Shown piece by piece: positions 26,323 through 35,737 of a DNA stretch of 64,000 nt (positions within the stretch are counted from its first letter, which is position 1; each line of letters opens with the position of its first letter). The stretch comes from Methylomonas sp. (GTDB taxonomy: Bacteria; Pseudomonadota; Gammaproteobacteria; Methylococcales; Methylomonadaceae): contig PERU01000013.1 of assembly GCA_002928965.1 (NCBI GenBank), forward strand, positions 1-64,000, written 5' to 3'. The notes beneath the pieces are model-generated. The model ran no database searches, was not told the origin of the DNA, and worked only from the letters and a program-made list of their open reading frames with translations. A program made the position numbers and the translations under genes.

Positions 26323-27855
26323 ATGAAGTTAACTAAATTGGGTTTGGCCATCGCCTTGCTGGCGGGGTCGGGAATTGCACAACGCGCCCTGGCTTTGGAT
26401 TTGTATGTCGATACCAAAACCCAACAGATTTTCGCTGAACCCGGCAAAGGACGAGTCAAGCTGGGTGCATTCGAAAAAGTGGATGAGACAGCCAAAGTCG
26501 CCAATAACTCTGCGATTGCCGAGGAAGTGGCCAAGCAAATGGCCAAAGAAAAAGCCGAATTGGGCGACATCAAACAGGATCTGGAGCTTAAAACCAACGA
26601 GTTGAAGGCGATTGAAGAGCATTTGGTGGCGTCTAAGGAAGACAAAGCCAAAAACGACGAAAAATGGTTTAACAAAATCAACATGCGGGGTTATACCCAG
26701 GTGCGATATCACCAGCCTTTGTCGGGTGATCGCGTGGCAGGTGAGCCTGAATTGCGCTCGGTGGGCGACAGCTCGATTGGTAACAATCAAGGTTTTGCAT
26801 TTCGTCGGGTGCGGTTAGTGTTTTCGGGCGACATCAACGATTACATTTCAATGTATATCCAGCCGGATTTCGCTACCTCCACTGGCGGTTCGCAGAATTT
26901 TGCTCAATTGCGCGACGCGTACTTTGATTTGCACATTGATAAAGCCCACGAATATCGGTTCCGTGCCGGCCAGTCGAAAATTCCGTTTGGTTGGGAAAAC
27001 CTGCAGTCATCGCAAAACCGTTTGACCCTGGACCGTGCCGACGCCTTGAACAGTGCGGTACCCAGCGAACGGGATTTAGGCTTGATGGCCTATTGGACGC
27101 CCAGTCACGTGCAAAAACTCTGGAAAAACCTCAGCAAGAAAGGCTTGAAAACCTCGGGTGATTATGGCGTGCTGGGTGTGGGTGTCTACAACGGCAGCCA
27201 AATCAACACGGCTGAAAACAACGATAACCTGTATTTGGTGGCGCATTCATCTTACCCGGTCGAGTTGGGTTTTATGGGTAAAGCTATGGATGGTCAGGTA
27301 TTGGAAGTGGGGGCGGATGCGATATCGGGACGATATAACAAGTCACGTTCAGCGTATTGCTTCAACCGGACAACTTGTGGAACAGCCCAGCAAGTTACGC
27401 CAACTAATCAGAATAATGAAGGCGACAACAGCGAAGACCGTGTTGGCGTGCATGCCGTATTGTTTCCGCAGCCGTTCGGTTTACAAGCCGAGTGGAACTG
27501 GGGTGCGGGCGCTACCCTCAATCCCCAAGCTAACCGTATCGAGCGTCAATACCTGAATGGCGGCTATGTGATGGCAATGTACAAAATCGATGAAGTGTTT
27601 GGCACCAAAGGCAGCATGATGCCTTACGTGAAATGGCAAACCTATGACGGTGCCTGGAAAGCCGCCACCAATGCGCCGCGGGTGCAGGTGGACGAAGTTG
27701 AGGCGGGTGTCGAGTATCAAATCAGCAAAGCTCTGGAGTTGACTCTGGCCTATGCAAGCATGAGCCGAACCAACGTGGCAAACGCAACCAGTGCTGATTT
27801 CCTCAAACAGGCATCGGGCGACATGATTCGTACCCAGTTGCAGGTCAATTACTAA
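26323..27855 (+). CDS. Phosphate-selective porin (OprO/OprP family)
   Basis: A 510-residue outer-membrane porin for phosphate or polyphosphate uptake. After the signal peptide (cleavage near ALALD) a Lys/Glu-rich coiled-coil stretch (residues 45-110) should form a periplasmic trimer stalk. The barrel then shows MRGYTQVRYHQ, FAFRRVRLVFSGDINDYISM, QPDFA, FRAGQSKIPFGWENLQSSQN and LDRADALNSAVPSERDLG, all typical of the OprP/OprO family. The terminal strand ends in aromatic-x as barrels do (LQVNY). PHO boxes 135-165 bp upstream support the substrate assignment. Confidence 0.92.
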   Translation: MKLTKLGLAIALLAGSGIAQRALALDLYVDTKTQQIFAEPGKGRVKLGAFEKVDETAKVANNSAIAEEVAKQMAKEKAELGDIKQDLELKTNELKAIEEHLVASKEDKAKNDEKWFNKINMRGYTQVRYHQPLSGDRVAGEPELRSVGDSSIGNNQGFAFRRVRLVFSGDINDYISMYIQPDFATSTGGSQNFAQLRDAYFDLHIDKAHEYRFRAGQSKIPFGWENLQSSQNRLTLDRADALNSAVPSERDLGLMAYWTPSHVQKLWKNLSKKGLKTSGDYGVLGVGVYNGSQINTAENNDNLYLVAHSSYPVELGFMGKAMDGQVLEVGADAISGRYNKSRSAYCFNRTTCGTAQQVTPTNQNNEGDNSEDRVGVHAVLFPQPFGLQAEWNWGAGATLNPQANRIERQYLNGGYVMAMYKIDEVFGTKGSMMPYVKWQTYDGAWKAATNAPRVQVDEVEAGVEYQISKALELTLAYASMSRTNVANATSADFLKQASGDMIRTQLQVNY

Positions 27856-27878
27856 GCCACAAACAGCAATTCCCCTCA

Positions 27879-27913
27879 AAAAGCCCGGCTGTGCAAGCAG
27901 TCGGGCTTTTTTA
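27879..27913 (+). terminator. Terminator after the porin gene
   Basis: A 13-bp stem (27879-27891 with 27898-27910, one G-T pair), a 6-nt loop and a T run, 24 bp after the stop. Confidence 0.9.
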
Positions 27914-28120
27914 TTGCCTGAAAGGTTGTCTTTTTAATATCGCATTGGTGGGTTAGGCCTAAGGCAGCTAGCTTAGGCTCCCATGTATTCCCAGCCTGGA
28001 GCGCGGCCAATCATCTTGTCTGCAGTTAAAGCAAATTTCGTGACTTATTGCTGATAACTGAAAAATTTGACTTTACAGTTGTGGAAACTAGACTTCTTGC
28101 GAGGGATGTCGTTAAAGCAA

Positions 28121-28209
28121 TGATGTAGGTTGGGCTGAGCACGGCGAAGCCCAACAAAATCAATCATGTTGGGTTTCATTGCATAAACCTGGCTTTTGCG
28201 ACAGCCTCC
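28121..28209. repeat. Dispersed GTAGGTTGGG repeat, copy C
   Basis: GTAGGTTGGGCT with AGCCCAAC forms one hairpin and a second GTTGGG half follows, ending in GGCTTTTGCGACAGCCTCC. Related to copies A and B. It occupies the middle of the 545-bp gap between the porin and the aquaporin; the rest of that gap shows no gene. Confidence 0.65.
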
Positions 28210-28400
28210 GAGGGAGAGAGATATATTGATTATGGATGACTGTATACAACGATAAAGTGCAGAGTACCCATCAGTAATCCACTGAACTTGCGGCTTTTAA
28301 GCTATTCATCCGATTCCTGTTCTGCTCCGCACGAAAACCAGCCTTAAAACAATCTTATGTTTTTACAGGCTAATAACAATACTATAAGCAGGAGAGGCAA

Positions 28401-29096
28401 ATGAAACAGTATGGTGCGGAATTTTTTGGAACATTCTGGTTGGTGCTGGGTGGTTGCGGCAGTGCGGTTTTGGCGGCGGCGTTTCCTGATGTCGGTATCG
28501 GTTTGTTAGGCGTATCGTGTGCCTTTGGGTTAACGGTGTTAACCATGGCGTTTGCGATTGGGCATATTTCAGGGTGTCATTTGAATCCGGCGGTATCAAT
28601 TGGTTTATGGGCAGGTGGGCGTTTTCCAGCCAATAAACTGGCGCCCTATATTGCGGCGCAAGTACTGGGTGGCATTGTGGCGGGAGGGGTTTTATATCTG
28701 ATTGCCAGCGGCAAGGCCGGATTTGATGTGACAGCCGGATTTGCCAGCAACGGTTATGGCGAACATTCCCCCGGCGGCTATTCGCTGCTGTCGGCGTTGA
28801 TTTCGGAAGTGGTGATGACCATGATGTTTTTGCTGGTCATTTTGGGGGCAACCGATGCGCGTGCCCCACAAGGTTTTGCACCGATTGCCATCGGTTTATG
28901 TCTGACCTTGATCCATTTGATCAGTATTCCGGTGACCAACACCTCGGTCAACCCGGCGCGCAGTATGGCCACGGCAGTGTATGTTGGCGATTGGGCTTTA
29001 GCGCAACTCTGGTTATTTTGGCTGGCACCGATAGTGGGTGCGGTGATGGGCGCTTATGTGTACAAGTTTTTGGGCAGCATCGACAGCGATAGTTAA
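28401..29096 (+). CDS. aqpZ: Aquaporin Z
   Basis: A 231-residue water channel with six membrane segments and the two half-membrane NPA loops: HLNPAVSIG (about residue 63) and SVNPARSM (about residue 186). [21 protein letters not shown] N-terminus and the ar/R filter residues around NPARS fit AqpZ. AGGAG lies 7 nt before the ATG. No glycerol operon nearby. Confidence 0.95.
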   Translation: MKQYGAEFFGTFWLVLGGCGSAVLAAAFPDVGIGLLGVSCAFGLTVLTMAFAIGHISGCHLNPAVSIGLWAGGRFPANKLAPYIAAQVLGGIVAGGVLYLIASGKAGFDVTAGFASNGYGEHSPGGYSLLSALISEVVMTMMFLLVILGATDARAPQGFAPIAIGLCLTLIHLISIPVTNTSVNPARSMATAVYVGDWALAQLWLFWLAPIVGAVMGAYVYKFLGSIDSDS

Positions 29097-29275
29097 ATTG
29101 CCATCAATCGAAAAAAGCATTCCATCACAGGGAACATCGACAACACGAAGATAAATCAAGCTGTTGGTTGTTACCAAAGGGCTGATTTAAGACGAGGTCA
29201 TCGCTCAGAAACCCTTCGTATGAGTCGTGTTCTGGGTGGTGGAGTTGCCGAGTTTCCTCTGAAAGTCAGTGCAGT

Positions 29276-29324
29276 AGCGAGGCATAGTCGCGATTTAAAA
29301 ACCCTATCGCGACTATGCCTCGCT
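29276..29324. repeat. Perfect 19-bp inverted repeat
   Basis: Arms 29276-29294 and 29306-29324 are perfect reverse complements separated by an 11-nt loop. There is no T tract, so it is not a standard terminator. It lies in the 406-bp gap between aqpZ and the small secreted protein. Confidence 0.7.
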
Positions 29325-29333
29325 CCCCCCAAG

Positions 29334-29368
29334 TTTCATTGGCCGGGGTGATTTCGAGTTTTCATGAG
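29334..29368. repeat. TTTCATTGGCCGGG dispersed sequence, copy 1
   Basis: TTTCATTGGCCGGG followed by TGATT and, after a few bases, TTCATGA recurs at 33705-33740. Both copies are intergenic and both follow hairpin-rich DNA. Confidence 0.5.
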
Positions 29369-29502
29369 CGTTAGCTGCAAACTTCTAAAAGAGAATTATT
29401 TTTCTGTGACTAAACAGTCAAAATGAACTAATCTAATTGCTGCCAGTCCCAAATTGGCCCTGACCCACTGTCTTTGTTTGCTATCTGATAGAGGTGATCA
29501 CC

Positions 29503-29760
29503 ATGAAAAGTATTAAAACAATAACAATTTCCCTGTTTGTCGGCTTGGGCATTGGTTTAATGCAGCCGGCGCTTGCAGATTCAATCGAAAAAACCAGCAA
29601 TAAAGTTGCCGAAGAGGTTAAACAGGACCATGAAATCGAGTTTTACGATTATCATTCCGGCACCACGTCCACGTATTCAATATTCAATCTGGTCCATCCG
29701 CATGTGAACCAGCATGCCATCGATCAAGATAAAAAGCCCGCGAAGGAAAACGGCTCTTGA
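29503..29760 (+). CDS. Small secreted protein of unknown function
   Basis: An 85-residue protein with a signal peptide (cleavage after PALA, residue 25) and a short charged mature part (SIEKTSNKVAEEVKQDHEIE, then YDYHSGTTSTYSIFNLVHPH). ATG 29503 is preferred over GTG 29494 because AGAGGTGA then has suitable spacing. No membrane segment after the signal and no family recognised. Confidence 0.65.
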   Translation: MKSIKTITISLFVGLGIGLMQPALADSIEKTSNKVAEEVKQDHEIEFYDYHSGTTSTYSIFNLVHPHVNQHAIDQDKKPAKENGS

Positions 29761-29922
29761 TTGGCGATTGCAATCGTGTGACTGATTTATGACATTCAAA
29801 CCAGCATTGCTTGCCGCAGTCTTTCTGTAAATGCAGGCAAACTGGCTCAAAAATTTGGAACTGAGGGGGCAGTATTTGTATTAAAAGCAGTTTTATCGCA
29901 ATGGGTTCGGACAGGTATTGGT

Positions 29923-29962
29923 AAAGCCGCCTCACTCTCTCAGGAGTCAGGCGGCTTTTTAG
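29923..29962. terminator. Terminator between convergent genes
   Basis: Stem 29923-29932 with 29949-29958 extended by inner CTC/GAG pairs, flanked by T residues on the plus strand and A residues on the left, so it can act on both strands, including zwf. Confidence 0.8.
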
Positions 29963-29975
29963 TTTAAGGGGCGGC

Positions 29976-31469
29976 TTACGGTGCGCACTCCGGCATCAGC
30001 GAACTGCGCCAGAATTGATCTTCTTTTTCAAACAAACGCCGGCTTTCTGCCGGACCCCAACTGCCAGCCGGGTAAGTGGGGATGTAATCGCGTTCGGTAG
30101 CCCAGGTTTGCAGAATCGGGTCGACAATGCGCCAAGCGGCTTCCACTTCGTCGAAGCGCAAAAACAGCGAACGGTCACCGTGAATCACGTCCAGTAACAA
30201 ATCTTCGTAAGCATCCACGTGCCGCTGATGGGGCTGTCGGAAATCGGTGTCCAGGCTGGCGGTATGGGTGCGCATTTCCAGACCGGCGTCTTTGACGATC
30301 ATTTCAATGCGAATGCATTCCTCCGGTTGAATGCCCAAAATCACCCAGTTGGGGTTCATGCAACTGACGTGGGTGTCTTTAAAAAACTGTAACGGCGGAT
30401 GGCGGAAGCAGATCGAGATGCTGGATTGCCCAGCCGCCATGCGTTTGCCGGTTCTCAAATAAAACGGTACGCCGCGCCAGCGCCAGTTGTCGATATTCAG
30501 TTTCATTGCTGCATAGGTCTCTGTGGTGCTATTTTCCGGAATATTGTCTTCTTCCAGATAGCTTTTTACCTTTTGACCATTGATGGTGCCCTTGGCGTAT
30601 TGACCACGGAAAGCGTGGGCGTGTACAGCGGATTTGGGTATATGCCGAATCGATTTTAAGACTTTGACTTTTTCATCCCGCAATGCCTCGGCATCCATTG
30701 CCACCGGTGGCTCCATAGCCACTAGAGTCAGTAATTGCAATAAATGGCTTTGCAACATATCGCGCATGGCGCCGGCGCTATCGTAATAGCCGCCCCGGGT
30801 GCTGATGCCCAGGTCTTCGGAATGGGTGATTTGGATGTGATCGATGTAGTTACGGTTCCAGAGTGGTTCCAGCATGATGTTGGCAAACCGAAACACCAGT
30901 ACATTTTGCACCATACCTTTACCCAGGTAATGATCGATACGGTAGATTTGTTCTTCAGAAAGATAACGTTCCAGGCGTTTTTGGAGGGCCTGCGCGCTTT
31001 CAAGATCGTAGCCAAACGGCTTTTCAATCACCGCCCGACGCCAACCGTACTCCTGATTCAACAAATCCACCTTGCTGAGCGATTCAATCACATGCCCAAA
31101 GTCATCCGGGCCGATAGCCAGATAGAAGGCGATGTTTTTGGGATAACGCATGGACTCGTCATTAAGCGTAGTCGCCAGTGTTTGATAGCATTCGGTCTCA
31201 CCCAGATTGCCGCGATGATAAAACAACCGCTCGCTGAAACGGGCGAAAACGGTTTCATCCAGTTTGCCGCCGAATTTTTCTTGCAGCATGGTACGCACTT
31301 CCTGCAACCACTGTGCATTGTCCCACTGCCTGCGGCCGACAGCGACAATACGAGTGCCCTCCGGCAGTTTGTTTTCCATGTCCAGGTGATAAAACCCAGG
31401 CATTAGTTTTAGTCGAGCCAGATTCCCGGTTGCACCAAATATGACATAGGTGCAGGATTCGATGGTCAT
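29976..31469 (-). CDS. zwf: Glucose-6-phosphate 1-dehydrogenase
   Basis: A 497-residue NADP-dependent enzyme oxidising glucose-6-phosphate to 6-phosphogluconolactone. Seen: [21 protein letters not shown] (dinucleotide fold), EKPFGYD, the active-site RIDHYLGKG with catalytic His, and [14 protein letters not shown] precedes the ATG. In RuMP methylotrophs the enzyme feeds the dissimilatory cycle and the Entner-Doudoroff route; pgi lies 23 kb away. No pgl, gnd or edd is adjacent. Confidence 0.97.
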   Translation of the reverse strand: MTIESCTYVIFGATGNLARLKLMPGFYHLDMENKLPEGTRIVAVGRRQWDNAQWLQEVRTMLQEKFGGKLDETVFARFSERLFYHRGNLGETECYQTLATTLNDESMRYPKNIAFYLAIGPDDFGHVIESLSKVDLLNQEYGWRRAVIEKPFGYDLESAQALQKRLERYLSEEQIYRIDHYLGKGMVQNVLVFRFANIMLEPLWNRNYIDHIQITHSEDLGISTRGGYYDSAGAMRDMLQSHLLQLLTLVAMEPPVAMDAEALRDEKVKVLKSIRHIPKSAVHAHAFRGQYAKGTINGQKVKSYLEEDNIPENSTTETYAAMKLNIDNWRWRGVPFYLRTGKRMAAGQSSISICFRHPPLQFFKDTHVSCMNPNWVILGIQPEECIRIEMIVKDAGLEMRTHTASLDTDFRQPHQRHVDAYEDLLLDVIHGDRSLFLRFDEVEAAWRIVDPILQTWATERDYIPTYPAGSWGPAESRRLFEKEDQFWRSSLMPECAP

Positions 31470-31652
31470 GGGGTGTACTCCTTTTGAGCGGACTGTAAGG
31501 GTGGTTTTGTCATAATCTGGAACGACGAACTATCGCGGTTATAGGGATACTTTACTACTGCCTGCCCGGTTTGGGCAAAGCGTTACAGTCGTCATGCTTG
31601 TTTTGGTTGTAGCCCAAAGCTTTACCTGATTATCAAGCTGCTTCAGTTACAC

Positions 31653-31807
31653 CGTCATTCCGGCATACCCTCTGGGGCACAACGGGATTGCCGGAGCCGA
31701 AGACCGCGAAGCGAATCCAGTCCATATGGATGTGTTACCTTGTTTTCCATCCCTGGCTTCTGGATCTCGGCAATCCCCTTGTGCCCCGAGGATATGCCGA
31801 GATGACG
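31653..31807. repeat. Long imperfect inverted repeat element
   Basis: Left arm 31653-31692 (starting CGTCATTCCGGCATA) and right arm 31769-31807 (ending ATGCCGAGATGACG) are reverse complements over about 40 bp with few mismatches. The core of about 76 bp has smaller complementary pieces. A non-coding palindromic element of the CGTCATTCCGGC type seen in many proteobacteria. Confidence 0.75.
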
Positions 31808-31865
31808 ATTTCTGACTTGGCTGAAGAATCTTTATAATCAGGACGCTTTATGAGGCCCGCCAAAA

Positions 31866-31998
31866 AAATAACGTCCCCGTTTGAAAAAGGGGGAGAGCGA
31901 AGCGAGGGGGTATTTGAAGAATCTTCCCCAACCCTCTTTGTCAAAGAGGAGCCGAGTAGACCGTGCGTTGGTAAAAGCAGAATTTCCGGACGTTATTT
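31866..31998. mobile_element. MITE-like element, copy 1
   Basis: A 133-bp non-coding unit with perfect 11-bp terminal inverted repeats AAATAACGTCC (31866-31876) and GGACGTTATTT (31988-31998). The interior (CCCC-TTTGAAAAAGGGGG, GAGGGGG, AATCT-CCC, TCAAAGAG, AAGCAGAATT) matches the element at 54523-54652 along its length. A TCCTAAG sequence follows both copies about 10 bp outside. No transposase inside. Confidence 0.7.
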
Positions 31999-32220
31999 GC
32001 AACCAAATCCTAAGTAGCGTATTTGTTTTTGGGATGAATAATAAGTTTGCTTGCGGGTGTTTTTGTAGTAAAAACAAGTGCATTCGGCATAGATACTCGC
32101 TATAAGACTAATGTGTTGCGTACAAGTCATACAACCTGGCCGTGGTTATTGATCGATTGGCGCTAACTGTAGCTTCTGATAAGGAGCTATTACAATAACC
32201 GGAAAACAACAGGAGAGGCT

Positions 32221-32991
32221 ATGGAAACTTTACAAAACATGCTGGATGCCTTTGGTGAATTGGGCGACTCACTGATAGCTGTTATTTTTTTACTGGTAGC
32301 GCTGTTGCTGGGAAGTTTGATTGTGCGCGCTTCCCGTCGGAACGGAAACTCGGATTCTATTCATCATCCTCAAACAGGTAGAAGCCGATATCACGAAAAA
32401 ACCGCAACACCAAAGCAGGCCGTCGATACCGTTTCGCAACAGGTACCGCCCATGCCAGAGCACTCGCCTGAATCCGATGCTGTGCAGGCGCAGAGCGCTG
32501 CTAAACCGGTTTCGCAGCCCACTGAGCCCGTTGTGAAGGCTACTGCGCCGGTGGCAGATGATCGAGATGGCGCAGAGCTTGAAGCCCAAAATACCGAACT
32601 CAGTAATCCTTATCCGACAGACTCTGTGTTGCGGCGACATTATGAAACCTTGCACAACAGCATACCTGCTCCCAGCAAACTTGAGCCCGTGCCCGTGGTG
32701 AGTGAAATCATCACGCCAAAAGCCAGCAAGCCTAAAGGTAGCAGTATTATTGAAATGGCAATCAACAAAGACGAACAAGTCACACCCGCTGCAGTCGCAG
32801 TCATACAGACAATGGTTAGCGGCACGGCAAAATCCTGCATGCCTGAAGACTCGGTGTTGAAGAGGCATTTCATGCAACGGGCACAAGCTGAAATTGCAGC
32901 CGAGATTGGACCAAAACCGAGTGATTCAGTGCTGAAACGCCACTTTGAGGTGCTGTTTCAGCAGGCTTTGGAAAAACGTCTGAAAGAATAA
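32221..32991 (+). CDS. Membrane-anchored protein with DSVLKRH[FY] motifs
   Basis: A 256-residue protein: short amphipathic N-terminus, one membrane helix (residues 17-37, LIAVIFLLVALLLGSLIV), a basic stop-transfer, a low-complexity Pro/Ala/Gln linker, and three copies of a motif: PTDSVLRRHYETL, PEDSVLKRHFMQR and PSDSVLKRHFEVL. Copies 2 and 3 are near the C-terminus, separated by a short helix (AQAEIAAEI). The family is not recognised. Layout suggests a membrane tether carrying repeated docking motifs. GGAGAGG precedes the ATG. Confidence 0.75.
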   Translation: METLQNMLDAFGELGDSLIAVIFLLVALLLGSLIVRASRRNGNSDSIHHPQTGRSRYHEKTATPKQAVDTVSQQVPPMPEHSPESDAVQAQSAAKPVSQPTEPVVKATAPVADDRDGAELEAQNTELSNPYPTDSVLRRHYETLHNSIPAPSKLEPVPVVSEIITPKASKPKGSSIIEMAINKDEQVTPAAVAVIQTMVSGTAKSCMPEDSVLKRHFMQRAQAEIAAEIGPKPSDSVLKRHFEVLFQQALEKRLKE

Positions 32992-33098
32992 AAACCAACG
33001 GTTTTGGATGCAAGCATTTAACGGCTAATGCCGTTTGACTTTTGCATTTTTTAAGGCATGAATATTCAATCGGTTTTATGGTGCTGAGGAGATTGCTG

Positions 33099-33626
33099 AT
33101 GTCTAAACCAAAACAAACTTACTTGGATTTTGCCTCTCATCCCGTTGTAGCCATCGTGGCTGGCGTTGATAAAGACGTCGAACGCGGCGAAGATATTTTG
33201 ATGCTGGGCTATGGCTTGGTGATGATGGCGCCGCTTTTTGCACCGATTGCCCCACCCAAAGTATTGTTGCCCTTAATGGCCTTGGCGTTTGTGATTTCGG
33301 TATGCGTAGCCAGACTGAACTTTCTGGGGATTCGCGATAAGCTAACAGCCGCGTTGGCTACTTTAGACGCGCGCTATGATCAATCCTTGTTGCGGTCCAT
33401 CACCGATATTTTTGCCGAACACCCCAAAACTACGCTGGCAGAGGGCTTCAATCCGTTAAAAAACTGGCAACGTACCGCTAAAAGCATTTTAGGCGCACTG
33501 ATGATCAATCCGCTGTGGATGCCAATTTTTTATGCTTTGGGCTTACAGTTTGCAGAAGATAAACAATTGAGCTTGTTAAATCGGGCTGTGATCGCCGCAG
33601 AAGAGAAAACCGAACGCTGGCGCTGA
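33099..33626 (+). CDS. Small membrane protein of unknown function
   Basis: A 175-residue protein starting MSKPKQTYLDFASHPVVAIV; ATG 33099 has GAGGAG 7 nt upstream, so upstream in-frame ATGs are discarded. Two adjacent hydrophobic segments (about residues 42-80, with a double-Pro turn IAPPK) form a hairpin in the membrane, and there is a weaker one near residue 145. No family recognised. It starts about 110 bp after the DSVLKRHF gene. Confidence 0.7.
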   Translation: MSKPKQTYLDFASHPVVAIVAGVDKDVERGEDILMLGYGLVMMAPLFAPIAPPKVLLPLMALAFVISVCVARLNFLGIRDKLTAALATLDARYDQSLLRSITDIFAEHPKTTLAEGFNPLKNWQRTAKSILGALMINPLWMPIFYALGLQFAEDKQLSLLNRAVIAAEEKTERWR

Positions 33627-33704
33627 TTTCGTCTGAAAATTATCGTAGGAGAGTTGCGAGTCGCGAACCGAAGGTCAGGGAATTCAGACTGGCATCGGTT
33701 CAGA

Positions 33705-33740
33705 TTTCATTGGCCGGGTTGATTACGGTAAATTCATGAT
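33705..33740. repeat. TTTCATTGGCCGGG dispersed sequence, copy 2
   Basis: Matches 29334-29368 over most of its length (TTTCATTGGCCGGG, TGATT, TTCATGA). It lies in the 265-bp gap before pgaD. Confidence 0.5.
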
Positions 33741-33785
33741 CACTAGGTTTTAATAAACTCCTGGCAAGGAATATGTGGGAAACAA

Positions 33786-33848
33786 GTTCGGTAACGGTAG
33801 GTGAGAATTCATTCTCACTGTGAGGATAAATCCGCACCTACGCCGAAC
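33786..33848. repeat. Nested palindromic element
   Basis: Outer arms GTTCGG (33786-33791) and CCGAAC (33843-33848), inner arms GTAGGTG and CACCTAC, and a central perfect GTGAGAAT/ATTCTCAC hairpin give a folded unit of 63 nt. REP-like or small MITE-like; no gene in it. Confidence 0.55.
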
Positions 33849-33891
33849 ACTTACCATAGGTTATTTCAAGATCATTCCTAAGCGGACGCCT

Positions 33892-34389
33892 TTAAGAGCC
33901 CTTGTTGCCAATGTCATCGGTTTTTTCAGCAATCGCAATGGGTTTGGTTATTGTTCCAATTTGGCTGATATTGCCCTGATCGTCAAAGCTGATCGATAAG
34001 CATTGTGCCTGTTGTTGCTTGCCCAGCAGGTTAACGCCAACGCCAAAAAACGCTGCCAGTTGTTGGTTGTTGACTGGCGTGATTGCGGCGCGGCGCTCAA
34101 TGTCTTTAAAGCGCAGAAAGTTATACAAAGCCCAAAACCCCAGTAACCCACCGAAAATTGCAACTGATATCAGGAAGCCACTAAAATCTTCGGCTATGTC
34201 GCTAAAGCCTTCCAGTTCTATCATCTGGATGTAAATCAAATCCAGGCCAGACAGCCAACCAAACAGCGTAATGAGTGGTGTCCATAAAAAAAACCAGATC
34301 ACCCAGAATATAAAGGTCAAAAAGGCCGACACATAGCGCTGCTGCAAGCTTTGTAGGGATGGTGTGTTTATGATCAGCGGTCTTTTCAT
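33892..34389 (-). CDS. pgaD: PgaD-like poly-N-acetylglucosamine synthase subunit
   Basis: A 165-residue membrane protein. The start MKRPLIINTPSLQSLQQRYV overlaps the pgaC stop by 4 bp (ATGA), which fixes it against a longer open frame. Two membrane segments (residues 20-43 and 70-92) flank a short loop, as in PgaD. In E. coli PgaD binds PgaC in response to c-di-GMP and is needed for glycosyltransferase activity. The C-terminal half is soluble and longer than in E. coli PgaD. Confidence 0.83.
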   Translation of the reverse strand: MKRPLIINTPSLQSLQQRYVSAFLTFIFWVIWFFLWTPLITLFGWLSGLDLIYIQMIELEGFSDIAEDFSGFLISVAIFGGLLGFWALYNFLRFKDIERRAAITPVNNQQLAAFFGVGVNLLGKQQQAQCLSISFDDQGNISQIGTITKPIAIAEKTDDIGNKGS

Positions 34390-35735
34390 CGTATGCCTCG
34401 GTCCGGGCTGACCCACACAGCGCGGGTATTGCGTTTTTTGTTCAGTGCTTTGATCAGGCCAGCAGCTGTGGTCAATACATTGATCAACCAGTAAATCAAC
34501 GGATACCAAATCATCCAGTAATAGGTTTTGGTGATGCCTTTTTCGTAACGGGTGTCGATGATCAGGCTGACAGCAAATTGCAGCAAGCAGGTCATGCCCA
34601 AAATGACACCGCCCCAGCTAGGTATCAGGGTGGGAATACTGACCTCCTCGGGCAGATCAACAAACCAGCCCAACGACCACAAAGTCAGGATCAATATCAT
34701 GGTGTAAGACCAAAATACGCTGGTTAAATACTCGACATACACGCCCCACATACGTCGGGAGCGCCATAATCCCAGACGCTTACTGTAGCGTAGCAATACT
34801 TCTGCACCACCCTGTGCCCAGCGTAACCGCTGCCGCCACAAGCCGTGCAAGGTTTCCGGCATTAAAATCCAGCACAATGCATTGGGTTCAAAGCGGATGT
34901 CCCAGTGATCCAGTTGCAGTTTCCAGCTAATATCAATGTCATCGGTGACCATGTCATTGCTCCAATAACCAACCCGATGCAGTGCGGATTTGCGAAAACC
35001 GGCCACCACCCCGGACACGGTAAACACCCGGCCATACACCCGCTGCGCACGCTTGATCAGGCCAACAATGGCGGAAAACTCCCCGACCTGGATTTTGCCT
35101 AGCAGGGTAGAGCGGGTGCGAATGCGCGGATTGCCGGTGACAGCTGCAACACGTGGGCCGGACAGGAAATGTTGCATGATCCATGAAGCCGCATGGGGCG
35201 CCAGTAAAGCATCACCATCAATGCAGATTAAAAATTCATTACTGGAAAACAGCGCGCCCGTGTTCAGCGCTACCGCTTTACCCTGGTTTTGCTCCAGATT
35301 GATGACGCGCAATTGCGGATGTTGCGCCGCCATTGCCAGCAAAATAGCTAGGGTATCGTCTTCACTGCCATCATTGACGGCGATAATTTCATAATCGGGA
35401 TATTGCAGCTCTAAAAGGTATTCAATGGTTTCTTCGACATCACGGCCCTCATTGTGACAGGGCACAATAATCGATATCGGCGGATAACTGCTTAGTTCCT
35501 GCGGATGGTTATGGTCGAAATTGCGGTTTTTTTCCCAATGAAAATAATAAATGAAGGCACCGATCATCCATAGATAAGCCATCAGCAGCGGATAATAAAA
35601 CGCAAATTCCAGCAAAATATCCAGCAAGCGTGATATTAAATCCGCACTGTCTCGCCATAACTCGGCTGCAGTTCGGCCTGCTACAGCAAGGCTAAGATGC
35701 AGATTGTTCAAAAATTGAGTCATTAATTCAGACAT
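34386..35735 (-). CDS. pgaC: Poly-beta-1,6-N-acetylglucosamine synthase
   Basis: A 449-residue family 2 glycosyltransferase in the inner membrane. Seen: IIVPCHNEGRDVEETIEYLL, AVNDGSEDDT, CIDGDALL (metal DxD), MVTDDIDISWKLQ (catalytic Asp), and the product-binding QRLRWAQGG (Q-x-x-R-W). Hydrophobic segments are at the N-terminus (about 45-65) and C-terminus (three or more). It starts 2 bp after the pgaA 3' fragment stop and overlaps pgaD. Confidence 0.94.
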   Translation of the reverse strand: MSELMTQFLNNLHLSLAVAGRTAAELWRDSADLISRLLDILLEFAFYYPLLMAYLWMIGAFIYYFHWEKNRNFDHNHPQELSSYPPISIIVPCHNEGRDVEETIEYLLELQYPDYEIIAVNDGSEDDTLAILLAMAAQHPQLRVINLEQNQGKAVALNTGALFSSNEFLICIDGDALLAPHAASWIMQHFLSGPRVAAVTGNPRIRTRSTLLGKIQVGEFSAIVGLIKRAQRVYGRVFTVSGVVAGFRKSALHRVGYWSNDMVTDDIDISWKLQLDHWDIRFEPNALCWILMPETLHGLWRQRLRWAQGGAEVLLRYSKRLGLWRSRRMWGVYVEYLTSVFWSYTMILILTLWSLGWFVDLPEEVSIPTLIPSWGGVILGMTCLLQFAVSLIIDTRYEKGITKTYYWMIWYPLIYWLINVLTTAAGLIKALNKKRNTRAVWVSPDRGIR

Positions 35736-35737
35736 GA

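Noticed and set aside
30744-31406. 220-codon open frame on the plus strand
   Set aside because: Antisense to zwf, which has all expected motifs; no recognisable product or ribosome site.
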